A stretch of 64,000 nt of DNA. It comes from Delphinapterus leucas. Its lineage: Eukaryota; Chordata; Mammalia; Artiodactyla; Monodontidae. Positions 1 to 13,228 of the stretch are shown here, in pieces. Both the position numbers and the translations under genes were made by a program. Location: NCBI RefSeq assembly GCF_002288925.2, contig NW_022098066.1, positions 82,975,133 through 83,039,132 on the forward strand. Reading direction: 5' to 3'. The notes below the pieces were generated by a model. That model saw only the letters and a list, made by a program, of their open reading frames with translations, was not told the DNA's origin and searched no databases. Numbering within the stretch: the first letter of the stretch is position 1; each line of letters starts with the position of its first letter.

Positions 1-1334
1 GCTGCAACACTGAACAATCACCTGGGGAACTTTAACAAACTTTAACAAATACTGATATCAGTCCATCCAGATTCTGATTTTATTGGCCTGGGTGCCAATA
101 AAGCTCTCCACTAGCTATTTCTAATGCGCAGCCAACATGGAAACCTTTGCCCTTCAGCTTTTACCCCAGCTTTCCCAGGAGATAAATGAGCATGACATTG
201 CATCTTTAAAACAAAATCGATAACAGTTCATTGAACAAACATTTCTGAAGCTCAGACTGTGTTAGATGGTGTGGAGATACAGTTATATAACCTCCTGCCA
301 CTGCCCTCAGGCACTCTGCAGTTTAGCTAAGGATGTGTGGAGAAAAAACTTCTGAGGTGGATGGGATAAATTCTGGTGCCCTGAGCTTTCCGGGGCCACC
401 GCACGACCTCTTACCAGCAGATACACATTCTTGTCTACACATTAGACAAGAAGCAATTAAAACAGGGTCTCTGGGAATAGGGACCAGGCATTAGTATTGT
501 AGAGTTCCCCAGGCAAGTCCAGTGTGAAGACAACGCTGAGAGCAACAGTCCTAAGACAGCTTCTGTCCCACGGGATTCTGAGAGCCTGTCAAAGAAACTG
601 TTCTCACTCCTCCCACTGACGGGGAGTCATTTTTCTCCTTTCTTCTGCCCTTACTATTGCCTCCAATCCCTTCAGTTCCAATTACACTACCCTACGTCCC
701 TGGTTCTCTCTTTTCTCATATGAACTTCCTACTCAATGAGAATAATGTGCTTAGGCAGGAAATACAATCAAGGTACATCTCTAGAGGGCAGATTATTCAC
801 TGATGGTAGGAAATACTAAAGTGCAGGAGCAGAAGCTTCTTTTAACACTCACTGACCCAGTACTGCTCTGCCCTCACTCTCTTTTATATAGCAGTGAGTT
901 GACAGTGATGAACCCTACAGAGGGTACAATCAGGTGTTTAGAAGGGCTTGAAGGTTTTTCTTGACACACAATAACACTTTGTTGTCTTAGTTACTTGAAA
1001 AAGAATACAAATATATGATTACTGTCACAGAGGTAAGATCTGTGATTCATTTAACTCAGTGACCCCAACACACCTGCTGTGGAAACCATGGTTCTACTCC
1101 TTGTATTAAACTTTGAACCCTTGGAAAACAGGGACAGACTTGTAATTTTTAGCATTAATATAGTGTTTTTATTATAGAGGGACTTCAGAAATATCTACTG
1201 ACTGAATGAATGAAGTCAAATTTAATAGTTAGGAATGTGTCTACCCCTGCCCTCTCAAACATCTTGGTTTCAAAGGACCCTACCACTCATTAATGTAATT
1301 TAAAAAAAATAACTGCTATGTACACACAACACGT
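1..1334. other. Unique-looking sequence, nothing recognised
   Basis: AT-rich non-repetitive sequence. I see no coding exon or RNA gene; exon 2 of the FMO5-like gene was looked for and not found. Confidence 0.5.
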
Positions 1335-1420
1335 TTAAATAAATTTGAATTTTAGAACTGTGTTAGATTTACAGAATTACTAGGAAGATAGTACAGAGTT
1401 CCCATATACCCCATGCCCAG
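1335..1420 (-). mobile_element. Older L1 fragment, left part
   Basis: This is L1M-like 3' UTR sequence (GATAGTACAGAGTTCCCATA) that continues directly at 7531 with TATTATTAACAGCTTACATT on the far side of the younger L1. Confidence 0.55.
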
Positions 1421-1689
1421 ATTTTTTTTGAATTTTATTTTATTTACTTTTTATACAGCAGTTTCTTATTGGTTATCCATTTTATACATATTAGTGTATA
1501 TATGTGAGACCTAATCTCTCAGTTCATCACACCACCACCACCCCACCCCACCCAACACTTTTCCACCTTGGTGTCCATACGTTTGTTCTCTACATCTGTG
1601 TCTCTATTTCTGCCCTGCAAACCAGTTCATCTGTACCATTTTTCTAGGTTCCACATATAGGCGTTAATATACGATATTTGTTTTTCTCT

Positions 1690-4600
1690 TTCTGACTTAC
1701 CTCACTCTGTATGACAGTCTCTAGATCCATCCAAATCTCTACAAATGACCCAATTCTTTCCTTTTTATGGCTAATATTCCACTGTATATATGTACCACAT
1801 CTTCTTTATCCATTCGTCTGACAGTGGGCATTTAGGTTGCTTCCATGACCTGGCTATTGCAAATAGTGCTGCAATAAACATTGGGGTGCATGTGTTTTTT
1901 TGTTGGTTTTTTTTTTGCGGTATGCGGGCCTCTCATTGTTGTAGCCTCTCCCATTGCGGAGCACAGGCTCTGGACGCACAGGCTCAGCGGCCATGGCTCA
2001 CGGGCCGAGCCACTCCACGGCATGTGGGGTCTTCCCAGACCGGGGCATGAACCTGTGTTCCCTGCACCGGCAGGCGGACTCTCAACCACTGCACCACCAG
2101 GGAAGCCCAACATGTGTCTTTTTGAATTATGGTTTTCTTTGGGTATATGCCCAGTAGTGGGATTGCTGGGTCATATGGTAGTTCTATTTTTAGTTTTTAA
2201 GGAACCTCCATACTGTTCTCCATAATGGCTGTATCAATTTACATTCCCACCAGCAGTGCAAGAGGGTCCCCTTTTCTCCACACCCTCTCCAGCATTTATT
2301 GTTTGCAGATTTTCTGATGATGCCCATTCTAATGGGTGTGAGGTGATACCTCATTGTAGTTTTGATTTGCATTTCTCTAATAATTCATGATATTGAGCAT
2401 CTTTTCATGGGCCTCTTGCCGATCTGTATGTCTTCTCTGGAGAAATGTCTATTTAGGTCTTCTGCCCATTTTTGGATTGGGTTCGTTTTTTTAATATTGA
2501 GCTGCATGAGCTGTTTATATATTTTGGAGATTAATCCTTTGTTCGCTAATTTGTTTGTAAACATTTTCTCCCATTCTGAAGGTTGTCTTTTCGCCTTGTC
2601 TGTAGTTTCCTTTGCTTTGCAAAAGCTTTTAAGTTTCATTAGGTCCCATTTGTTCATTTTTGTTTTTATTTCCATTACTCTAGAAGGTGGATCAAAAAAG
2701 ATGTTGCTGTGATTTATGTCAAAGAGTGTTCTTCCTATGTTTTCCTCTAAGAGTTCTATAGGGTCCAGTCTTACATTTAGGTCTCCAGTACATTTTGAGG
2801 TTATTTTTCTGTATGGTGTTAGGGAGTGTTCTAATTTCATTCTTTTACATGCAGCTGTCCAGTTTTCTCAGCACTGCTTATTGAAGAGACTGTCTTTTCT
2901 CCATTGTATATCCTTGCCTCCTTTGTCATAGATTAGTTGACCATAGGTGCATGCGTTTATCTCTAGGCTTTCTATCTTGTTCCATGATCTATATATCTGT
3001 TTTTGTGCCCGTTCCATATTGATTAGATTACTGTAGCTTTATAGTATTGTCTGGGGTCAGGGAGTCTGATTCCTCCAGCTCCGTTTTTTCCCTCAAGACT
3101 GCTTTGGCTATTTGGGGTCTTTTGTGTCTCCATACAAATTTTAAGATTTTTTTCTTTTAGTTCTGTAAAAAATGCCATTGGTGATTTGACAGGGATTGCA
3201 TTGAATTTGTAGATTGCTTTGGGTAGTATAGTCATTTTCACAATATTGATTCTTCCAATCCAAGAACACGGTATATCTCTCCATCTGTTTGTACCATCGT
3301 TAATTTCTTTCATCAGTGTCTAATAGTTTTCTGCATACAGGTCTTTTGTCTCCCTAGGTAGGTTTATTCCTAGGTATTTTATTCTTTTTGTTGCAGTGGT
3401 AAATGGGAGTGTTTCCTTAATTCCTTTTTCAGATATTTCATCATTAGTGTATAGGAATGCAAGAGATTTCTGTGCATTAATTTTGTACCCTGCTACATTA
3501 CCAAATTCATTGATTAGCTCTAGTAGGTTTCTGGTGGCATCTTTAGGATTCTCTATGTATAGTATCGTGTCATCTGCAAACAGTGACAGTTTTACTTCTT
3601 CTTTTCCAATTTGTATTCCTTTTATTTCTTTTTCTTCTCTGATTATCATGGCTAGGTCTTCCAAAAGTATGTTGAATAATAGTGGCAAGAGTGGACATCC
3701 TTGTCTTGTTCCTGATCTTAGAGGAAATGCTTTCAGTTTTTCACCATTGAGAATGATGTTTGCTGTGGGTTTGTTGCATATGACCTTTATTATTTTGAAG
3801 TAGGTTCCCTCTATTCCCACTTTCTGGAGAATTTTTATCATAAATGTGTTTTGAATTTTGTCAGAAGCTTTTTCTGCATCTATTGAGATGATCATATGGT
3901 TTTTATTCTTCAATTTGTTAATATGGTGTATCACATTGATTTGCATATATTGAAGAATCCTTGGATCCCTGGGGTAAATCCCACTTGATCATGGTGTATG
4001 ATCCTTTTAATGTGTTGTTGGATTCTGTTTGCTAGTATTTTGTTAAGCATTTTTGCTTCTATATTCAACAGTGATATTGGTCTGTAATTTTCTTTTTTTG
4101 TAGTATCTTTCTCTGGTTTTGGTGTCAGGGTGATGGCGGCCTCATAGAATGAGTTTGGGAGTGTGCCTTCCTCTGCAATTTTTTGCAAGAGTTTGAGAAG
4201 GATGGATGTTAGCTCTTCTCTAAATGTTTGATAGAATTCACCTGTGAAGCCGTCTGGTCCTGTACTTTTGTTTGTTGGAAGATTTTTAATCACAGTTTCA
4301 ATTTCCTTACTTGTGATTGGTCTGTTCATATTTTCTATTTCTTCCTGATTCAGTCTTGGAAGGTTATACCTTTCCAAGAATTCGTCCATTTCTTCCAGGT
4401 TGTCCATTTTATTATCATAGAGTTGCCTGTAGTAGTCTCTTAGGATGCTTTGTATTTCTGAAGTGTCTGTTGTAACTTCTCTTTTTTCGTTTCTAATTTT
4501 ATTGATTTGAGTCCTCTCCCTTTTTTTCTTGATGAGTCTGGCTAAAGGTTTATCAGTTTTGTTTATCTTCTCAAAGAACCAGGTTTTAGTTTTATTGATC

Positions 4601-5690
4601 TTGGGTATTTTCTTTGTTTCTGTTTCATTTATTTCTCCTCTAATCTTTATGATTTCATTCCTTCTACTAACTTTGGGTTTTGTTTGTTCTTCTTTCTCTA
4701 ATTCCTTTAGGTGTAAGGTTAGATTGTGTATTTGAGATTTTCTTGTTTCTTGAGGTAGGCTTGTATTGCTATAACTTCCCTCTTAGAACTGCTTTTGCTT
4801 CATCCCATAGGTTTTCGATTGTCGTGTTTTCATTGTTATTTGTCTCTAGGTATTTTTTTATTTCCTCTTTGATTTCTTCAGTGATCTCTTGGTTATTTAG
4901 TAACGTTTTGTTTACCATCCATGCGTTTGTGATTTTTACGTTTTTTTCCCGGTAATTGATTTCTAGTCTCATAATGTTGTGGTCAGAAAAGATGCTTGAT
5001 ATGATTTCAATTTTCTTAAATTTACTGAGGCTTGATTTGTGACCCAAGATGTGATCTACCCTGGAGGATGTTCCATGTGCGCTCGAGAAGAAAGTGCAAT
5101 CTGCTGCTTTTGGATGGAATGTCCTATAAATATCAATTAAATCTATCTGGTCTATTGTGCCATTTGAACCTTGTATTTCCTCATTAATTTTGTTTGGATG
5201 ATCTGTCCATTGGTGTAAGTGAGGTGTTAAAGTCCCCCATTGTTATTGTGTTACTGTCGATTTCCTCTTTTATAACTGTTAGCAGTTGCCTTATGTATTT
5301 AGGTGCTCCTATTTTGGGTAAATATATATTTATAATTGTTAAAATTTCTTCTTGGATTGATCACTTGATCATTATGTAGTGCCTTTCCTTGTCTCTTGTA
5401 ACATTCTTTATTTTAAAATCTACTTTATCTGATATAACTATTGCTACTCCAGTTTTTTTTTTGATTTCCATTTACATGGAGTATCTCTTTCCATCCCTTC
5501 ACTTTCAGTATGTATGTGTCCTTAGGTCAGAAGTGGGTCTTTTGTAGGCAGCATATATACGGGTCTTGTTTTTGTATCCATTCAGTGAGCCTGTGTCTTT
5601 TGGGTGGAGCATTTAATCCATTCATGTTTAAGGTAATTATCGATATGTATGTTCCTATTACCATGTTCTTAATTGTTATGGGCTTATTTT
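1690..5690 (-). pseudogene. L1 ORF2 remnant (endonuclease and reverse transcriptase)
   Basis: Endonuclease-region peptide lies at 4769-5047 (HKSSLSKFKKIEIISSIFSD). The reverse-transcriptase finger/palm lies at 3931-4407 ([19 protein letters not shown]), and the catalytic FADD at 3569-3580 within [11 protein letters not shown]. The C-terminal region continues at 2385-2840 and 2190-2372. Frames change repeatedly and the SINE at 1896-2108 disrupts the 3' part. Complete ORF2 would be about 1,270 codons; the longest open segment here is 208. Confidence 0.82.
1896..2108 (-). mobile_element. CHR-2 type SINE inside the L1
   Basis: Reverse complement of the cetacean tRNA-derived SINE: T-rich start, then GCGGTATGCGGGCCTCTCA and the terminal CACCAGGGAAGCCC. 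CATGTGT occurs on both sides (1889-1895 and 2111-2117) as a short target-site duplication in L1 sequence. Confidence 0.9.
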
Positions 5691-5778
5691 TATAGGTCCT
5701 TTTCTTGTCTTGTGGTTCCCACTGAGAGAAGTTCCTTTAGCATTTGTTGTAGAGTTGGTTTGGTGGTGCTGAATTCTC

Positions 5779-6663
5779 TTAGATTTTGCTTGTCTGTAAA
5801 GCTTTTGATTTTCCATCGAATTTGAATGTGATCCTTGCCAGGTAGAGTAATCTTGGTTGTAGGTTCTTCCCTTTCATCATTTTAAATATATCATGCCACT
5901 CCCTTCTGGCTTGTAGAGTTTCTGCTGAGAAATCAGCTGTTAACCTTATGGGAGTTCCCTTGTATATTATCTGTTGTTTTTCCCTTGTTGCTTTCAATAA
6001 TTTTTCTTTGTCTTTAATTTTGTCAATTTAATTACTATGTGTCTTGGCGTGTTTCTCCTTGGGTTTTCCTGCCTGGGACTCTCTGTCCTTCCTGGACTTG
6101 GGTGGCTATTTCCTTTCCCATGTTAGGGAAGTTTTTGACTATAATCTCTTCAAACCTTTTCTTGGGTCCTTTCTCTCTCTCTTCTCCTTGTGGAATCCCT
6201 ATAATGCGAATGTTGTTGTGTTTAATGTGTTCCCAGAGGTCTCTTAGGCTGTCTTCATTTCTCTTCATTCTTATTTTTTATTCTGTTCCATGGCAGTGAA
6301 TTCCACCATTCCGTCTTCCCGGTCACTTATCCGTTCCTCTGCTTCAGTTTTTCTCCTATTGATTCCTTCTAGTGTATTTTTCATTTCAGTTATTGTATTG
6401 TTCATCTCTGTTTGTTTGTTCTTTAATTCTTCTCGGTGCTTGTTAAACATTTCTTGCATCTTGTTCATCTTTACCTCCATTCATTTTCCGAGGTCCTGGA
6501 TCATCTTCACTATCACTATTCCCAATTCTTTTTCTGGAAGGTTGCCTACCTTCACTTCATTTAGTTGTTTTTCTGGGGTTTTATCTTGTTCCTTCATCTG
6601 GTACATAGCCCTCTGCCTTTTCATCTTGTCTATCTTTCTGTGAATGTGTTTTTTGTTCCACAC
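5779..6663 (-). pseudogene. L1 ORF1 remnant
   Basis: ORF1p is an RNA-binding nucleic-acid chaperone. Segments in order on the minus strand include MNNTITEMKNTLEGINRR (coiled-coil part), EDSLRDLWEHIKHNNIRIIG and the C-terminal IRLTADFSAETLQARREW. They fall in different frames separated by stops at about 6481, 6271 and 6035, so the frame is broken at least three times. Confidence 0.8.
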
Positions 6664-7530
6664 GCTGCAGGACTGTAGTTCTTCTTGCTTCTGCTGTCTG
6701 CCCTCTGGTGGATGAGGCTATCTAAGAGGCTTGTGCAAGTTTCCTGATGGGAGGGACTGGTGGTGGATAGAGCTGACCATTGCTCTAGTGGGCAGAGCTC
6801 AGTACAACTTTAATCTGCTTGTCTGCTGATGGATGGGGCTGTGTTCCCTCCCTGTTTGTTGTTTGGCCTGTGGCGACCCAACACTGGAGCCTACCCGGCT
6901 CTTTGGTGGGGCTAATGGCAGACTCTGGGAGGGCTCACACCAAGGAGTACTTCCAGAAATTCTGCTGCCAGTGTCCTTGTCCACACGGTGAACCACAGCC
7001 ACCCCCGCCTCTGCAGGAGACCCTCCACACTAGCAGGTAGGTCTGGTTCAGTCTCGTACGGGGTCACTGCTTCTTCCCCTGGATCCCACTGCACACACTA
7101 CTTTGTGTATGCCCTCCACGAATGGAGTCTCTGTTTTCCCCAGTCCTGTCGAAGTCCTGCAATCAAATCCTGCTAGCCTTCAAAGTTTGATTCTCTAGGA
7201 ATTCCTCCTCCCATTGCCAGATCCCCAGGTTGGGAAGCCTGATGTGGGGCTCAGAACCTTCACTCCAGTGGGTGGACTTCTGTGATATAAGTGTTCTCCA
7301 GTTTGTGAGTCACCCACCCAGCAGTTATGGGATTTGATTTTATTGTGATTGCGCCCCTCCTACCATCTCACTGCAGCTTCTCCTTTGTCTTTGGATGTGG
7401 GTATCTTTTTTGGTGAGTTCCAGTGTCTTCCTGTCGATGATTTTTCAGCAGTTAGTTGTGATTCCGGTGCTCTCGTAAGAGGGAGTGAGCGCAAGTCCTT
7501 CTACTCCACCATCTTGAACCATCTCCCAGA

Positions 7531-9020
7531 TATTATTAACAGCTTACATTAGTATGATACATTTATCCTAATTAATGAACCAATATTGATATATTATTGT
7601 TAATTGAAGTCCATGCTTTATTCAGATTTACTTAGGCTTTTTCCTAATGGGCTTTTCCTGTTCCAGGTGTTCCCATCCAGGACAACACATTACACGTAGT
7701 TGTCATGTCTCCTTAGGCTCCTCTTGGATGTGACAATTTCTCAGACTTTCCTTGTTTTTGATGACATTGACAGTTTTGAGGATTACTGGTTAGGTATTTT
7801 ATAGAATGCCCCTCAACTGGGATTTTTCTGACGTTTTCATCATGGTTAGACTGGGGTTATGAATTTTGGGGAGGAAGACCCTAGAGGCAAAGTGCTATTC
7901 TCATCACATCATATCAATGGTACATGCTATCAAACTGATCACATTGATTTATGTTAACCTTAACGACCTTGCAAACAGGGTTTACTGTAAAGTTGCTCTC
8001 TTTTTCTCCCTTGTCATACTATACTCTTTGTTTTGTTTTTTGTTTTTTGTGGTACACGGGCCTCCCCCATTGCAGAGCACAGGCTCCGGACGCGCAGGCT
8101 CAGCGGCCATGGCTCAGGGGCCTAGCCACTCTGTGGCATGTGGGATCCTCCCAGACCACGGCACGAACCTGTGTCCCCTGCATCGGCAGGTGGACTCTCA
8201 ACCATTGCACCACCAGGGAATCCCATACTATACTCTTTGGAAGAAAGTTACTATGCACAGTCCACACTTAAGGACAAAGTTGGCTATTCTAGGCCTTTTT
8301 TCTTTCCACATAAATTTTAGAATCAGTTTGTCAATATCTACAAAATAGCTAGCTGGGATGTTGGTTGGGATTGCGTTGAATCTACAGATCAAGCTGGGAA
8401 AACTAACATCTTAACAATACTGAGTCTTCCAATCTATGAGCACAGCATATCTTTCCATTTATTTATGTCTTTGTTTTTCTTCTTCTCTGTTTTATGGTAT
8501 CTGCATATAAGTCTCATACATATTTCGTTAGATTTTTCCTAAGCACTTAATTTGGGGGGTGTTATTATAAATAGTACTGTATTTCAAAGTCCAAGTTTTC
8601 ATTTCTGGTATATAGGAAAGTAAGTGACTTTTGTATATTAACCTTGTATCCTGCAACACTGCTATAATTGCTTATTAGTTTCAGGAATTTTTTTTTTTAA
8701 TGCTTTGGGATTTTCTACCTAGACAGTCATATCATCTGTGAATAAAAATCATTTATTTATTCCTTACCAGGCTGTATACTTTTATTTCCATTTCTTATCT
8801 TATTACATTAGCTAGGATTTCTAGTACAGTGCTGAATAGAAGTGGTAAGACAGGATGTCCTTAACTTGTTCTCAGTGTTATAGGGACATTGTCCATTTTC
8901 TCGCTATTAAGTATGCTGTTAGCTGCAGGTATTTTGTAGATGTTCTTTATCAAATTGAAGATATTTCCCTCTATTCCTAGTTTGCTAAAGTTTTTTATCA
9001 TGAAGGTGTTATATAAACAA
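7531..9020 (-). mobile_element. Older L1 fragment, right part (3' UTR and end of ORF2)
   Basis: 7531-8340 reads as ancient L1 3' UTR in minus orientation and 8340-9020 as the reverse complement of diverged ORF2 (for example TTCTAGTACAGTGCTGAATA near the RT region). The younger L1 splits it on the left and a CHR SINE splits it at 8031-8223. Confidence 0.6.
8031..8223 (-). mobile_element. CHR-2 type SINE with 16-bp target-site duplication
   Basis: Minus-strand SINE, with GTGGTACACGGGCCTCCCCC at the tail side and CACCAGGGAATCCC at the head. The perfect 16-bp duplication CATACTATACTCTTTG is at 8015-8030 and 8224-8239. Confidence 0.93.
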
Positions 9021-9116
9021 CATTTCTACAAAAATAAAGAAAAAAATCATACCTCCTTAATAAATCAATTTGTTTTTCCTATTTTCTAGTTTTATTGATT
9101 TTAAATAAATAAAATA

Positions 9117-9335
9117 GGGCTTCCCTGGTGGCGCAGTGGTTGAAAGTCCGCCTGCCAATGCAGGGGACACAGGTTCGTGCCCCGGTCTGAGAAGATCCCA
9201 CATGCCACTGAGCCGCTGGGCCCATGAGCCACAGCCACTGAGCCTGTGCATCTGAAGCCTGTGCTCCTCAACGGGAGAGGCCACAGCGGTGAGAGGCCTG
9301 CGTACCGCAAAAATAAATAAATAAATAAAAATTAA
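9117..9335 (+). mobile_element. CHR-2 type SINE
   Basis: Starts GGGCTTCCCTGGTGGCGCAG and ends in an AAATAAATAAATAAA tail. Related AAATAAATAAAATA sequence precedes (9103-9116) and follows the tail, a probable target-site duplication. Confidence 0.92.
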
Positions 9336-9589
9336 AAATAAATAAAATATACTTGTATAACAGGGGAGAGATTATACAGTGTGTAATTATATAAACATGG
9401 GTAGACATAGGTATACAATTGCCCCAGGCACACATAATATTATATATTTGGTGATTAGAATGTGACCTTACTTTTGTAATATTACTTTTTCCACTTAAAT
9501 TTATATCATAGGCCATTTTCAATATTCATTCCTACACAGATTTCAAAATCATAGTTTTAAGTGTCTCCAAATTCAATCTCTTTAATTCA

Positions 9590-10140
9590 CTCATTAATTC
9601 ATTTCAAAGTATTTATTAACCATTCACTATACATCAGGTACTATGTTGATGACAGAGATACAAAAAATAAAACCCATTACTACTTTCGGGTACCTCACAG
9701 TCATAGAAACAAATTCAGAATATCGTGTGTTCTAAGTTGCCTTGATGGCAATATGAGCAGAAAGTTTTGGCAGCTTGGAGGTTGAATGGGGCATTTAACT
9801 CTGTGGAGAGAACAAGAAATATTTCACCAAAGAAGTGAAATTTGATGTGACTCTTGAATGATAGATACGAATTTTCCAAATGAAGATGCAGTACTGTAGT
9901 GTTACAAAAGTTTAAAGCTTTGAAAGAGTCTGGAAAGTTTCAACAACAATTTAATGACTCAGAAGCTTGAAATTAATTGAGGAGAGCACTAAGTGAAGAT
10001 ACAAAGGTGGATTGGGATAGATTGTGAAATATGGTGAATTTCAAAATAAGAAATTTGGTTTTCCAAATGGAATCACTCGAAGCCATTAAGTAGTGGGGTG
10101 AAAGGATGAGCTGTGAATTTAGCAGGATACTTAAGGAGTG
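9590..10140 (-). mobile_element. L2-like ancient LINE fragment
   Basis: CATTCACTATACATCAGGTA and later the GAAGCCATTAAGTAGTGGGG segment follow the reverse complement of the L2 3' region. Heavily diverged. Confidence 0.4.
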
Positions 10141-10429
10141 GCATGGAGACAAATTCTGCATCATATTGAGATAACATAACTTGCCTATTGGGGGGGCATT
10201 TTACAATAAGTGGTTTCTAATTCATTGCTATTTTAAATAACACAAAATGAATATCTTTATGCATTTGTTTTTATATTATTTTTCAGTTTTCCTTACAACA
10301 AATTCTTGTGAATAAGATAAAAACATCTCATTTAGCTGTTTTTGAAATGAATTTTTATGTATTTCATTAGTTTGTTATGCATTTTGTGAAATTTACTTCC
10401 TTTTTCTATATATATCTTTCTCAATATAA

Positions 10430-10620
10430 TTCAACATACATCTATTAAGTATCTACTAAGGGCTATTTATAATTTTATATGCTGTGGGGAAGATCATGCA
10501 TACAAGTCAAGGGGCTTACAATCTAGCTGGGGAGATAAAGAATAGACTCTAAGACATTATGGAGGTCTTTGAATCCTAAGCTGAAAAATATAAACTAGAG
10601 AAAATGGGGCAGCATCCAAA
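10430..10620 (-). mobile_element. L2-like ancient LINE fragment
   Basis: ATCTATTAAGTATCTACTAA, then CAAGGGGCTTACAATCTAGC, is the typical inverted L2 3' end. Confidence 0.45.
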
Positions 10621-11160
10621 ATTTTAATTAGGGCAGAGATACAACCATACCCTAGAAAGAATACTTTGGTTGAAATAGATAGGTAGATTAGAAAAGACTT
10701 GTGAAAACATTATTAGTAGCCAAAGGGAATGAGATCATGAAGTATGGGGCAGAGGAATTGGAATGATCTATTCAGGATTCTGAAATTGAAAATTTCTTCT
10801 CTAAAAATGGAAGGAAAATCATCTCTAATGTGGCCAAAACCAATAGACACTTTCCTTTGGGGCCATTTAATGTTCAGTAACATCCAAATATCTTTTTCTG
10901 GAATAAAAAGAGAAGAGGGGGTCCAAGTTGGTTAAGGTAATTTTCCATAATCAAAACAATTTTTAAAACTTCTAATAGAGTTGAAAAGTCATTGTTTATG
11001 ATATTTCAGTGACAGACTAATATAACAATCTGGGTAGATATGGCGCTATTTTATGTGATCACTACAACACCCCCATGAGGTAGTTATTAGAAGTTTTTGA
11101 GGAAGCAAAGAAGATAACCTTGATTGGGAAGGAACAGTGAACTGGGGTTTAATGTCAGCT

Positions 11161-11352
11161 AGAGCAATGCTTCTCAGCTTTCAGATGCATCTGAATCACT
11201 TGAGGGTTTTGCTAAAAGGCAGATTCTGATGCAGTAGGTCTGGGATGGGGCCTGAGAGTCTGCATTTCTACCAGTCTCCCAAGTGATGTCCCTACAGCTA
11301 GTCCACAGATCATACTTTAGGTAGCAAGGATCTGGAGCAGTGGTTCTCAAAT
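11161..11352 (+). mobile_element. MER5A-type hAT-Charlie DNA transposon relic
   Basis: TGCTTCTCAGCTTTCAGATG, then GATGCAGTAGGTCTGGGATG and GCAGTGGTTCTCAAA, match the non-autonomous MER5A element. Confidence 0.7.
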
Positions 11353-11499
11353 TACAGTGTATTTTGTCGGGCATTAAATGGTTCTGAGACCAATGCCAAT
11401 GTGTGTGTATGTGCGTGGGCAGGGGGTGGTGTGCAGATACCAGCAAACAGTTCTCAAACACTAGCAGGATGTTCAAGAATTCAACTCAGTTCTGATGCT

Positions 11500-12300
11500 T
11501 ACCTACCCAGATATAACATCAGATTCCACAAATTGAGGGATCAGTCCTACAGGACTGCCTCCTCGAACCCACTTCAGACACCAGTCATAAGCCCTGGTTA
11601 TTACCTGGGCTTCTGACCAACCAGCTACAGATTGGAGGTTCCAACAACCCCCTCCTTGGATTTGGACTTCAGATGCCATTCTCAAGGCCAGGTTGTTACC
11701 TATGCTTCTAACCAACTGACTATAAAGCAGAAATTCCCACAACCCCTTCCTTGGGTTTGATTAATTTGCTAAAGCAGCTCACAAAACACAGGAAACCCAT
11801 TTACTCACTAGATTACTGGTTTCTTATAAAAGAATATAACTCAGGAACAACAAAATGGAAGAGATGCACAGGGGAAAGCACACTGAGCTTCCATGCCCTC
11901 TCAGGCACACCGCTCTCCCCTAATCTCTTCAGTTCACCATCCCGGGAGCTCACTGTACCCCACACTTTTGGATTTTTATGGAGACTTTATGAAATAGGCA
12001 TGAATGATTGATTAAACCACTGGGCATTGCTATTGATTCAACTTCCAGCCCCTGTCACCTCCCCAGAGGTCAGGGGATAGTAACTGAAAGTTACAACCCT
12101 CTTATTACAGGGTTTGCTCCATTGGTAACCAGACCCCATCCTTAGTTGCTTTCTAAAAGTCAGCATATTAACATAACAAAGGGCACTTTTTATCACTCTC
12201 AACAGTTAGGAAATTAGGAGAGTATTGGGAGCTCTGAGCCAGGAACTGTGGAGAAAGACCAAATATATATGAGAAATATATTTTGACCATCTGGATAACC
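11500..12300. mobile_element. ERVL/MaLR-type solo LTR, family uncertain
   Basis: TAATTTGCTAAAGCAGCTCA, then GGATTTTTATGGAGACTTTA and CCAGACCCCATCCTTAGTTG, match a common mammalian LTR sequence that I cannot name with certainty. 11500-11740 contains two diverged copies of an ACCAACCAGCTACAGATTGG-like block. Confidence 0.5.
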
Positions 12301-13228
12301 AAATATATATTTCCCATAAATCACAATATTGCAGGCATTTAACTTATTTCTTTTTTATGTTATAAATAATGCTGTCATTCACATCCTTTAACATAAATCT
12401 TTGTCTACAATGCTGAATCTTTCTTTAAAAGGCTAAGTTGCAAGGGTTTCATATACTTGCCACATTGCTGTCCAGAAAACACTGTACTAAGATCTCATTT
12501 CACCTCATTTTTGCTAACACTGAGTAACTGTCTTTTAAATTAGTAAAAACGAGGTAAAATGGGAACACATAGTGGACAGGATGTAAGCTAGTACAGTGTT
12601 TCCTGGAGAACAATGTGGCAAGTGTATGAAACCCTTGAAACTTCCCAAGGCTTTGAAATACATATACTATTTAAAAGACTATTACTCAGATGGGCAGTTC
12701 TCACTTGGAGTCTTATGTCATGGCAGCCAGGTGACAGCTGGGACTGGACGTGTGCTATGACCTCCCTGCTCACATATTTAGAACATCAGCTGGGATAACT
12801 AGACCTTCTGGGGGCTGGCTGCACATCTCTCTATCCCAAACATGCTCTTCACGTGGCCAGCTCAGGCTTCCTCACAGGATGGTGGTCTCAGGGTAGCTGG
12901 ACTTCTTACGTGGCTGCTGACTTCCACCAGAGCAAGCTTTCTAAGAGACCCAGACAGAAGCTGTAAGACTACCTATCACTTAGTCTTGGAAGCCATTCAG
13001 TATCATTCCAACTGCATGCTGTTGGTCAAAAGCAAGCCATGAAGACAACTTAGATTCAAGGGGAAGAGACTGCACGAGGGCACAAATACTGGGAGATGTG
13101 AAGGGCTGTGGGGAGGGGACTTTTTTAACTGACATTTTTTTCAGAAAACATTTTCAAATGTTTGTTGGCTGCTTATAAACCATGACGTTAATTCTCAAGG
13201 TGCTATGAATGCTTTTTATTTACTGCAG
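12301..13228. other. Sequence upstream of FMO5-like exon 3
   Basis: 12700-13090 resembles an old interspersed repeat (TTGGTCAAAAGCAAGCCATG, GATTCAAGGGGAAGAGACTG) of unknown family. No FMO exon 2 can be read. Confidence 0.4.

Larger units (their letters stand above)
1421..7530 (-). mobile_element. Near-full-length LINE-1, minus strand
   Basis: The 3' end lies left near 1421 (T-rich, reverse complement of an A-rich tail) and the 5' UTR lies right, ending with CCATCTTGAACC at about 7510-7521. Order on the minus strand is 5' UTR, ORF1, ORF2, 3' UTR. A CHR SINE interrupts ORF2 near its 3' end. Flanking copies of CCCAGAT (about 1416-1422 and 7526-7532) could be the target-site duplication. It is inserted in an older L1 whose sequence resumes at about 7531. 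Both ORFs are broken, so it is immobile. Confidence 0.88.

Noticed and set aside
9117..9200. tRNA-like A and B boxes in the CHR elements as tRNA genes
   Set aside because: No cloverleaf can be closed, and each has a SINE body, A-rich tail and target-site duplication.
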